From NCBI GenBank assembly GCA_012934845.2, contig WNNJ02000629.1, positions 1-64,000 of the forward strand: a stretch of DNA of 64,000 nt, read 5' to 3'. The stretch is from Pomphorhynchus laevis (Eukaryota; Acanthocephala; Palaeacanthocephala; Echinorhynchida; Pomphorhynchidae). Numbering within the stretch: the first letter of the stretch is position 1; the number at the start of each line of letters is the position of its first letter. This document shows positions 1-10,900 of the stretch, piece by piece. The translations under genes were made by a program, and so were the position numbers. Below the pieces are notes generated by a model. That model ran no database searches. It saw only the letters and a program-made list of their open reading frames with translations, and was not told where the DNA came from.

Positions 1-19
1 ACATGTAAAGTAGGAAATT

Positions 20-470
20 ACATTGAAGTATACATAAGCATAAAAGTAAATTTCAAGTGCAGTAAATACGATTGTTATCATATTTAAATCTTTTTTAAAT
101 GCGCGTAATTTCTTCCAGATCAAATTTTGATATTTTGAAATATTGCATAAATAAAATACACATAGAATTGTATCTACATATCGAATTAGATTTTAATTTT
201 TAAATCGTAATTTTTTTCAATTTTATTTTAAAAAAATATGTAATTTCTTCCAGATCAAATTTCGATATTTTGAAATATTGCATAAATAAAATACACATAG
301 AATTGTATATACATATCGAATTAGATTTTAATTTTTTAATCATAATTTCTTTCAATTTTATTTAAAAAAAATATTAAAATTAATTTTTTAGTACATCGAC
401 TGATTTATCTAAAAAAATATTTCTAGATTAAAAGTGTATTATTACATAGTATTTTGAAATAAAAAATTTT
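20..470. repeat. Direct repeat, left copy (partner 2040-2575)
   Basis: This AT-rich block recurs in the same orientation at about 2040-2575. Shared landmarks include 'acgattgttatcatattta', 'atttcttccagatc' and 'tagattaaa..gtgtat'. The left copy also contains a shorter internal repetition ('atttcttccagatcaaatt' at about 109 and again at about 242). The two copies bracket the four-transmembrane gene, so the gene sits inside a duplicated segment. No coding potential is seen. Confidence 0.7.
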
Positions 471-536
471 CAAAGCGGTTTATTGAACCAAACAAGACCG
501 ACCGTTCTTTACGAAAAATTGATTTTCACAATTTTT

Positions 537-722
537 CATTGAATAAAATTTACTGTAATGAAATAAACTTTATTAATAAAAGACAATATTTTTCAATAGG
601 TATAAAACCGTATTTGTTTGATATAAAACAGATAACAAAAAATATATCACTTGTTTCCCATACTATTCGATCGCAAACTGCGAAACAACGCATTTACAAG
701 GCAGATATACGGCTATAATTAG
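537..722. repeat. Inverted repeat arm (partner 1838-2022)
   Basis: The segment that covers the last codons and the 3' flank of the four-TM gene reappears inverted upstream of it at about 1838-2022. Matching stretches include 'gcaaactgcgaaac' with its complement 'gtttcgcagtttgc', and 'tttactgtaatgaaataa' with 'ttatttcattacagtaaa'. The partner copy carries only the gene's tail, so it looks like a partial inverted duplication rather than a transposon terminus. Confidence 0.7.
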
Positions 723-1380
723 GATAGAACCAAACAAAAGTAATGCAATGTAGTAAAATCAAAATAATAAGCACAGTCTCTGAAATGATTATGTTTAAAA
801 TAGCTGTTTTATAACCTTTAGTGATGATTTCCAGGCAATTATTAGTAATCGAGCAATTATCTATAACATTTGCAGTGGTATCTACCAAGTAAGGTAACTT
901 TGCTTCGAAAACCGGTTCAATACTTTCTTGGCAATATATACTGCAATTATATACTAGTGAAATATAAATACATCTAGTTGACAGTGTTCCTGATTTATAT
1001 TGATCACAACAACCAGAAAGATAAAATAATAATTCTAAAATATCAACCAGTGAATTTCTTGCTAAATTAGTAAGGCAAATCAGAGCCGGAATCACGCTAA
1101 TCCACATTAAAAGCAGAGAAAGAATTTTGATAAGATATGTTAAACCACTGTCAAATGACGAATCCTTCTTAATTATCCCAGAAGTGATTGCAGACCATGC
1201 AGATATCGTAAAAATGATAGTATTCAACATGTCCAACTGTTTTATGTCTGTTTTGGCAATTGTTGATTTTATAAAAAATGAGGAAGCATATCCTGAATGA
1301 AATATATTTAATACTAAGGCCGTCATTGTAATTATCAGAATTATAAATCGGTTAATTTTATCCAGTAATTCACGATTCAT
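694..1380 (-). CDS. Four-transmembrane protein, tetraspanin-like topology
   Basis: This single open frame encodes about 228 residues from the ATG at 1380; a longer frame opens with a GTG at 1401, but the ATG is the sensible start. Four hydrophobic segments are visible, at roughly residues 11-33, 48-68, 80-102 and 190-218. A short first loop is followed by an extracellular-sized loop of about 85 residues rich in cysteine, including 'SGCCDQ', between segments 3 and 4. That is the topology of tetraspanins, but the canonical CCG order and flanking signature are not convincing, so the family is not assigned. The sequence before the ATG ('tttaagttcaaag') could be a splice acceptor. Its 3' end lies inside an inverted duplication. 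It may be a full gene or the main exon of one; no homologue is firmly recognised. Confidence 0.55.
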   Translation of the reverse strand: MNRELLDKINRFIILIITMTALVLNIFHSGYASSFFIKSTIAKTDIKQLDMLNTIIFTISAWSAITSGIIKKDSSFDSGLTYLIKILSLLLMWISVIPALICLTNLARNSLVDILELLFYLSGCCDQYKSGTLSTRCIYISLVYNCSIYCQESIEPVFEAKLPYLVDTTANVIDNCSITNNCLEIITKGYKTAILNIIISETVLIILILLHCITFVWFYPNYSRISAL

Positions 1381-1837
1381 CTTTGAACTTAAAATTAGCA
1401 CCTTCTACTTTTACTTAATGTAATACCAGAAAGAAATTATGATTTTAACCAGTGGTTTAGCGAACTGCCTATATTTTTAATAAATAAATTACATAATACC
1501 GTGAGCATTCATGCTAATAAATGTTTAGAAGACTATTTTAATTTCCGTAAAAACGTTTAACGTTGGAAAGTAAGGTTTTAATTATTGCATTATGTAAAAC
1601 GTTTATAAATCGAAACACAAAACTATATGCACGTTACCGTAACTTATTGAAATGCTTAAAAATTAAATTGTTCACAATTTGTAGTGTGGGTTCATTTTCA
1701 GTAATATACATAATTTGGTGATAAAATTAGTTTAAAAAACAAAACGATTGTTATCACACTATCATAAAATAAGAGTAATATTTTAATATTTTATTATTTT
1801 TGTATCTTAGCATCACTTTTTTCCCATAATATTATTC

Positions 1838-2022
1838 CAAATTATAGCCGAATATCTGCCTTGTAAATGCGTGGTTTCGCAGTTTGCGATCGACTAGTAT
1901 GGGAAACAAGTGATATATTTATTGTTATCTGTTTTAAATCAATCAAATTAATCTTACCATTGAAAAATATTGTCTTGATTAATATAGCTTATTTCATTAC
2001 AGTAAATTTTATTCAATTTTTT
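1838..2022. repeat. Inverted repeat arm, partial copy of the four-TM gene tail
   Basis: This is the inverted counterpart of 537-722. It carries the reverse complement of the gene's last codons plus 3' flank. The match stops abruptly at 'attatagccg' on the gene side. Confidence 0.7.
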
Positions 2023-2039
2023 ATTTTAATGTGATTTAG

Positions 2040-2575
2040 AGTTTACATTGAAGAATACATTAGCATGCAAGTAAATTTTAAGTGTAGTACATACGATTGT
2101 TATCATATTTAGATATTTTTAAAAACGCGCGAAATTTCTTCCAGATCAATTTTCAATATTTTTAAATATTGCATAAATAAAATGCACATATAATTTTATC
2201 TACAAATTGAATTTTAGTATAAATATATGTTCAATGTCGTTTCACAATGTACAATTAAAAAATGTAAAAATATGTACATGTTATATTATGAAAATTTGTG
2301 GTGAATTTAAAATTAAATTACTATTTTGCTAAAATATTTGAATTCAAATAAAGCACCGTTTATACCGTCAGAACAATTTGGTTTTTTGAAATTATATTCT
2401 TAATAATTATCTTGTTTAAATCTGAAGATTTCAAGCAATATTTGTTTATACGAGTGAAATTATTTAATTTTTAATTTTATTTAAAATGAATTAAAATTAT
2501 TTTTTTAGTACTTTAACTGAATTTTTCAAAAAATATGTCTAGATTAAAGTGTATCAGTACATAGTATTCTGGAGT
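2040..2575. repeat. Direct repeat, right copy (partner 20-470)
   Basis: This is the diverged second copy of the block at 20-470. It ends near 2575, where more complex sequence begins. Confidence 0.65.
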
Positions 2576-3660
2576 AAGAACATCTGACTCAACCATAGGG
2601 GATAATGCAAACAATACTGATGATGTCCCTAACCTTGAAAGTGCCATTTTCATTGCCTGAACATAGGAAATTTAATCGAATTATTTTAGAAATACTTTAT
2701 ATACGTGAATTTCCACTAAAGCTGAACGAAGAGAATAGATAGGTCAAATCAATTGACAAACTTATTCGTAAATTAATTTTACTGTTTATTTTTTGTTTTA
2801 ATTCGAACTTGTACATTAACCTCGTTATGTACTTTGTTATATTTATCGAACATGATTTTAAAAGTATATTGAAATATTCAAAATATTCTTTCTTGTTTTA
2901 TTTATATGGAAATCACCGCCGATGAACTCAAATACGAACAAATTCATTGGTATTTGTTTATAATTGTTCATTTGTTCTATTTTATTTAAAAAGAATAAAT
3001 TGAAAGCCTTTTGCAATATTCTTGCTTTAATTTTACATATTTATCTAAACAATCAAGAAAATACTATCTATAGACGAGAAAACTAAGAACATTTAACGTA
3101 GCAAGTTCGATATAGTCTATTTATTATATATTAGTCTATCTAAATTTTATATCTGGAAGAAACACCTGTTAAAAAATTGGTCTATCGTCGTAGATATATG
3201 TCGCATTACAACGAGCAAACCATATGGAGATTCACTAACCACATCAGCTAATTGCGTCAACTTATTTAATAATAGATATTTCAATCTTCAAATTTAACAT
3301 AATTTAAATTTATATAAAGTAAAAAATTAAAAAAATCAATTTTAATGAATTGATTTATTTATAAAGTCAAATTAAATGCGATGAACGATTCTATACAGTG
3401 GAAAGTCAATGTTGATGATATATCATGAATTAGATTTGTTGACATTAATTTGCAAATTGAAATTATTTGTAGATTATATATGCCAGTTTGCATAAAGATA
3501 TTTGTGATATGCATTGGCATCTTGATATTTATCAATTGGGTGTAAATGTGACACTGTGACTTCAAGTACTCTAGTTGTTGTATAGTATGATAATATGATT
3601 ATAGTATGATAAAAGGTATGGTATAGACATACCTTTTGATTGTACATTTCTTATCCGGTT
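2576..3660. other. AT-rich intergenic DNA, no gene recognised
   Basis: A stretch of about 100 bp near 2580-2670 is richer in GC and open on both strands (about 27 codons plus, about 47 minus) with splice-like borders, but it matches nothing I know. The rest is simple AT-rich sequence with no recognisable gene, RNA or element. Confidence 0.4.
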
Positions 3661-4560
3661 AGTGGCACTTTGAGTCTATTTCTCCCAGTATCCAATAACG
3701 TACAGTATAGGGTTGATGATAAGAGATGAAACAATATCAGTATGGTGTGTAATAGGTTGTAACTTGTGCCAATGATGGGATAGTGAAAATTTTAGTAATA
3801 TTGAGCGAGGAAGATTGTGGATACTGTTTTGTATAAAACATTGGCACTGTTTTATACAAAACAGTGCCAATGTAAGTGGATATATGACGAAAGATATACG
3901 TAGTCGCAGTCCAAGGTGTATGATGGAGAGATAAATTTTGTATTATCTGAGTTAGTGTGATACCAGCAAGTTCTACTTGAAACAAGATAAAGAATGAAAA
4001 TGACCCAGGGAGCTAGACAATTCAAGATGTATGGGATAGAACGTATTCGACAGAGATGTAATTTAAAGATAGCTGGAAAGAGCACGTTATATATGAATTG
4101 GAGAGGTGTAGAAAGCTGGGTAAATGCGACAACTTAGATTCGATTTTAAAGGCAATGGTTTGCAACCATGATAGCGTGTAAGTCAACAACAGAGAAGTTC
4201 AGTAATTGTATATAGTTTATAGAAAGATCTTCACATTCAGTATGCCATGATTAGTAATATACATACCCTTTAGAGCATGTTTTACAAATAATTCATCCCA
4301 CTGATCTGATTTGTGTAGAATCGAACAGCTTTTGAAGGCCAAGACGAAAAGTCGGATTGACGCTTTTGTGGTTTAAGGTATGTGTAGAAGGAATCGTAAT
4401 GGCCATATAATTTTTGAAGATGGACTGAAAACGCGGAAATTTCCCATTTTTTATCACAAAGGACGATTCACCATGATTTTGACGTTGATTCTTCAGACCG
4501 GATGAGATCAAATTGGGCAATTTTAGCTGGCGTAGGATCAGGAAAATTTTGACAATAAGA
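3661..4560. other. Unidentified moderately complex sequence
   Basis: Overlapping minus-strand frames of 64 to 82 codons exist (3676-3870, 3737-3985, 3852-4085, 4293-4520). They overlap in different frames and show no motif, which suggests a decayed repeat rather than genes. The downstream VAP exons were looked for here and not found. Confidence 0.35.
3837..3872. repeat. 34-36 bp near-perfect palindrome
   Basis: The sequence reads 'cattggcactgttttata' followed by its reverse complement with almost no loop and about one mismatch pair. It would extrude as a cruciform or fold as a hairpin RNA. A partial further copy of the arm lies just upstream (3825-3840). Confidence 0.75.
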
Positions 4561-4912
4561 ATTTGAAGATAGTAGTTTAAAGCGTTTAAACAAAATGAAA
4601 TTGACTTGATTTCAATTTTGTAGTTCGAATTTCACTGGCCAAAATTAAGATAATGGCTTTTATTTTGGGTAAAGAGAGTCAATAGGCAGACGTAATTGGA
4701 GTGATAAGATTCTATTAGTAGGAATTAGCTACTTCGTAAACGAACGAGACGTTGCAGCATCATCGTCTAGACAAGATCAATGTTTTATAATACTCAATAT
4801 AATGGGAACAATAAGGATTAGGATAATTTAAGATTTTCCAAATTTACGTTTGATAAAAAATAATCGATAATTTTTGAACTCATGACTGATGATAATTTAA
4901 TATTTTACTTAC

Positions 4913-7900
4913 TACCGATGGGTTCGGAGATACATTTGCATCGCTTCTGTTTGTACTTCCTTTCTTCTGTGAACCTTCGTTTGTTATTGTCGGCAGTCCA
5001 GTGAGTAAAGTCACTCCCAACTTGTATCCTTTCAGTTTACTCGGATGAAGTGAATGCCACTAGAAATTTAAAACATTTTTGTCTAATCTTATATTTATAT
5101 AATTAGATAATACCATGTCCGTGCTGTATTTACCATCCACGAATGCATACTGAATCATAAACTTGTGTTTTTCAATGTTGTCTAGATCTTTCTTTCCAGT
5201 TAAGAATACTTAAGATAAAATGCGTAAATCTTTAGATTTAAAAAAGGTTTATTTTTACTTGGCAAATACATGCCGGCGCACGCTTATATGACCACAAAAA
5301 AATCTAAGTCATGTGTCAAAACAGTGAAAACGAAGGCGGTATATGAATGTGATAAAGGACGGGGGCGCGACGGACGTCGAGAGGGAGCTGATTCCAAGCG
5401 AATGGGGCAGCGACGAGGAAAGATCTATGACCTTGGTTGTTGGAGTAATTGGGAACGTGGAGTAAGATAGAATTACGGGAACACAGCGATAGAGAGGTGG
5501 GGCGAGTGTCGTCTAAGGGAGGTTGATGAACGATGGGGGAGCGGACACCGATGAGACGAAAAGTTACGATAAGGCGGAGTTTGATGCTGATGTGAATGGA
5601 GGACCAGGAGAGTTGCACAAAATATGTGGATGTTTGGTCAAAGCGACGGAGACGTAGGAGCACTCGAACGGCAGAGTTGATGATGCGTTGTAATGGTAGG
5701 ATGATGGATTTTGGAGAATTGGTCAAAAGGCTGAGGCAGTAATCCATTTTAGGAAAGAAAAGCGATGAAAGAAGATACATACAGGAACGGAAGTCGATAA
5801 GGGAGCGGATACGGTGGATGTCACGGAGAATTAAGTTAGACGAGTGGACCTTGTCGCGGACGAACGGTTTAAGGAAAATGTGATCATCGAAATGAAAGCC
5901 TAAGAAAGTGAGATTGTGAACTACGGGGATGATTGATGATGCAAAAGATACAGGGGGAGGATATATGTTAGGTTGACGTGGGAGGATCCACATTATTTTG
6001 GACTTGTCTGGGTTTAGAACGAGATGAAAATGGTAAAGACGTTTGTAGATATAAATACAGTTGGAGGAAGAAATAATGATATCGTGTATGCGATGGGCGT
6101 GTGCGTGATATAGCTGATTCTGATCTATTTAATTTGAAATTTTCGAGGAGCAAAGCATTTACTTTTATATTTTACAAGTTGCTAGATGATGCTGCATGAT
6201 TACCAAACAAAACATTATTTGCTCTTAAATGTTTTGTCCCAAAGCAATTTTGAACAAATTGTGTTTTGCGTACAATTACTTTGGGAATACGTTTAATCGT
6301 GTCCTGGCAAAATTATCAGCTACATGTTCAGACTCACTTTCTACCACTCCTTGATTGTGAGGTATGAACGAGTAATCTCATGATAATAAGGGCATGTAGG
6401 AAATCCAAATAGCTAAAACATGTACTGTAGGATAAAACATGTATATTCTGATAAAGGTGAAAATCGGGATTTTTCGTAGATATTTTATAAGAGCTTGCAG
6501 AATCTCTAGCAAAGACATTCATAATTGCAGAGCTTCGACGTCCATTGACGACGTTCCGCTCATTAAACAAGCATGATAAGGTATTGTAATCGGTAATTAT
6601 GGTTGTAAGAAATTCATTTAATTACAATGTCAAAACTTAGAATTTAGTGGTTAATTCTTTACATAATAAGATAGTCGGTCCTTGAAAGTTTGTTACCACT
6701 TCGTCATTACGGTCAATTTCGTAAGATTACATTCGTGGTAAATTTAAACTTTCCTCCAATTTAATCACTGAAATTGATTTTTGGTGAAATAGCTGATTAA
6801 ATTGTTTTATTAATCCTTCTTCAAACTTGAAAAATTATTTTTTTTAATTCTTACGATAAAAGCTACATACAAACTGTTTGTCTTGAGTTGAGGCTAATCT
6901 GAGCACGAATACTAAGAGAAAGAATTTTTATCAAGAAAGTTGACGATAATAAGAAAATAAAACAAGAAAATAAGGATGTATTGAAAAATAAAAAATATGA
7001 ATAAATGATTAGAATTATAAATACGAATTTAATAAGCGATTAGCAATATGAATTTGTTTTTTAGTTTTAAAGATCCTAATGTAAATATAAAAAAATTGTC
7101 CAAAGAACTAATTTATACAATAAAAAACTTATTAATCCCTATAGTAGATTTAAGTTGAATACTCGTTAGTATAAAATACTACACCATTAATGCAAATGAT
7201 TTTACTTTCGGTTTTGGCCAAAATTAATAGTAACTACAGAGTAACCAAAAATGCGTAGAACACGGTATTGTACATTTTATTATGGAATCTACAAAAAATA
7301 GTAATAAGAACAGAATGTGTTGTGGCATAATGTTTTTCTTTATTTATATGTTTTTATTTATCTTTATTTCTTTATTTTCTTTATTTATCTATCTGTTGGC
7401 GGTTTGAAGCGAGAGGCTATGGCGCGCGTATAAAATCTGGATTTGTGGTTGAAGTTTCTTTTTTCGCTTGATTTGGTTGAGGTTTAGGTGTTTCGATGGG
7501 GACATCAAAATACGTGTATGAGTGAGATGTAGTATTAATGATAGTAGATGCATATGCAATCAATCGATCCATCATGGCAGGGTATGTGAATTCTACGGAA
7601 TTTTACGTGAGAACCGTAATGAATAGAATACGGTATTGTACATTGATTAGCAGAAAAACAGAGGAGTCCAATATTTATTTTGTTTTCAAATTTTAAAGCA
7701 CTACTTCGACCATCATCAGGAAAACATTGTTTTCTGGATGAATACAATGTAGGAGAACAGTAGGAAAACATTGTTTTCCTACTGTGATCATCACATGGAA
7801 AACACTGTTTCCGGATGATGGCCGAAGTAGTGGTTTAAAATTTTAAAACAAAATAAATATTGGACTCGTTTCGATTTTTCTGCTAATTTACAATGCAGTC

Positions 7901-10900
7901 TGTTTACACAATAACATTTGATTATGGAATCTACGAAAGAAATAGTGATAGAAATATGTGCTGTGACATAGTTTCTTTATATCTGAATTGCCGCTATCTG
8001 TTGGCGGTATGAAGCGAGATTCGATGGTGCGCGTATAAAATTAAGATTAGAAGTATTGTACATTTTATTATGGAATCTAAAAAATAGTAATAGGAATAGA
8101 ATGTGTTGTGGCATAATGTTTTTCTTTATTTATTGTTTCTTTATTTATATGTTTTTCTTTATTTATTTATCTTTATTTCTTTATTTTCTTTATTTATCTA
8201 TCTGTTGGCGATTTGAAGCGAGAGGTGATGGCGCGCGTATAAATTGAAGTTTCTTTTTTCGCTTGATTTGGTTGAGGTTTAGATGTTTCGATGGGGGCAT
8301 CAAAACACGTGTATGAGTGAGATGTAGTATTAATGATAGTAGATGCATATGCAATCAATCGATCCATCATGGCAGGGTATGTGAATTCTACGGAATTTTA
8401 CGTGAGAACCGTAATGAATAGAATACGGTATTGTACATTGATTAGCAGAAAAACAGAGAAGAGTCCAGTATTTATTTTGTTTTCAAATTTTAAAGCACTA
8501 CTTCGGCCATCATCAGGAAAACATTGTTTTCTGGATGAATACAATGTAGGAGAACAGTAGGAAAACATTGTTTTCCTACTGTGATCATCACATGGAAAAC
8601 ACTGTTTCCGGATGATGGCCGAAGTAGACTCGTTTCGATTTTTCTGCTAATTTACAATGCAGTCTGTTTACACAATAACTTTGATTATGGAATCTACGAA
8701 AGAAATAGTGATAGAAATATGTGCTGTGACATAATGTTTCTTTATATTTGTATAGCCGCTATCTGTTGGTCCTGTGGTAGGGTTCCACACCTCATGGTAG
8801 GGGATGTCCCATACGGGACCTCCCCCACCATGACCCCTTATCCCTCTTAAATATGAAACACATGTCTCTTAAACGAAGAGTGGAGGATCTTGTTGTCACA
8901 TATCAGGATGTTAATAATCCTACAGGTTTAATTCATTTTATGTTCCCTTTGCAGACGGAAGCTCGTACGCGAGGACACGAATTCACTATTAATAGGGTTT
9001 GTATGCGGTTGAAAGGGCTCAACAGCCTGATGGACAGAGTTGCCAAGGAATGAAATAACCTTCCTATAGAAATAGTGAGGATCAAGTCTAAACTAATATT
9101 TATGAAGAAGGTACAGTGAATCTCAACTCTCATGTTTTAGTTTCTCTGTTTTTTTTCTTTTGTGATTTTTGTATTTTGTGATACTACCGTATGAGCATAA
9201 TATCCACCGTGATAGTTCATAATATTTCGTCTTAAGTTGATCACTTATCATGTAGCTTTTCAAATATCCGCGTTGACTTACTATGAATTAGGAAAATCTT
9301 GTGTAAGTTGCCGCACCTTGGTCAGCTCATAATGGTATATCTAATTTTATGCTTAAGAATCTAGCTTCATAGTTAAGTTATCCTCAAAGTGTAATATTAA
9401 ACCTATTTATTGACCGTGATATTCCCTTTCTTGACTAGAACAATACATGCAAATAACTTACCGAACAGTGACTTATGTTCCTGTTTTCAAAAAAATTTTG
9501 TAAAAATATTTTAAAATACCATCTTATCGGTCCTACTAGTTACGTAATCAAGGTAATGGAAATGCCAATCTCTGATCAGGTATCCAAACACTTTCATCTA
9601 ATATTGGAGAACAGTCAATATGGTTTCAACGCTAATGATATTGTCTTATTATTCTTTAAGCTGCATGGGATGCATGGTGTGATGCTGTAGCTCATTTAAA
9701 AGCTGTAGATATTATCTTCATTGATTTCAGCCGCGAGTTTCATCGAGTTCCTCATTGTAACTTACTTTAAAAAACTATCTAACCATATTGTAGATCCGTG
9801 TATCCATAGGTGGATTGGTTAATTTCTTACTAATCGAATTTTTTATTAGATTAAGCGAATCGATGTATACATCTCTTAATATTTGTCATATTTACTGTAT
9901 GGTGCAATACTTAATCCGTTGGTTTTTAACACATTTCTAAATAAGCTCTACGATGCTAATTTATTAATGAGCTCTTACGCAAGTTCATTTATAAATGAGC
10001 TCTGGAATGTCCATATGACTTGAAAATATGTTATGATATCAGCTCGTATGATGATCACAGCCTCTTGCAACATGATCTAAATATAGTTATTAGATGAAGT
10101 ACATCTACTGGCATCATAGTAAACTCTAGTAAATGTCTCGTATAAGACGAGGTGCTTGCATGTTAGATTTTGCTACTATTTGTGATAATGTTATTGATCC
10201 TTGTATAAATTAACTGGATTGAGTTTTATCTTGAAAAACCTGAGTGGATAAATGGATATTTTATAAATGGATATCCTAAATGGATATTTTCAATACATTA
10301 TTTTATAATTTAATATTCTACCATTAATAAATTAATAAATTAGCAGTAAGTCATTGAGTTACAGCCATTTAAACTTGTAAATTTAAAATAATTCTGATTA
10401 GTTGATTAATCAGTATCAGAAAAATCTCAATTTATTACCATTCATTTTTATAAATTAAGAATTTATTGGAATTGTACTTTAGTTAAATATAAGTTATAAA
10501 TATACAGTTTTCCGAGTCTGAGATTAATACAATTGAAATACAATAAAACTGAAAAGAATCGGAAGCGTACCGTTGATTGCCAACTTACACTAAACAATCA
10601 TCGGTATGCACGCTTAGCTTGTGTAAGTTTCCAATGGCTAGTTTTCAAGCTTGATGCTGAATTTTATATTTCCTGATGATAACCAATATTGATGGTTGAA
10701 ATATTTAATTTTCAAGACGTTTTCAAGTTAAACTGATTAAAAATCAAAATTCTATATTCAAAGCACCGTCTAAGAATCTCAAGATACAAAAATCAAAGCT
10801 AATATTTAATCATTGAAACGGGTGCTCGGGGTCAATGTTAAATTATCAAAATTGAAATGGCAAGACGCCCCCATGAGGTAGAAAATTTATTGAATTTTCT

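Noticed and set aside
2580-2670. Exon-like patch open on both strands (plus: DNANNTDDVPNLESAIFIA; minus: MKMALSRLGTSSVLFALSP)
   Set aside because: Splice-like borders on both strands cannot both be real, neither peptide is recognised, and the length is within chance for this composition.
5270-5470. Plus-strand 66-codon frame rich in Arg/Gly
   Set aside because: It is the antisense shadow of the LINE C-terminal coding region on the minus strand. The same applies to the similar frames at 45278-45577 and 46140-46442.
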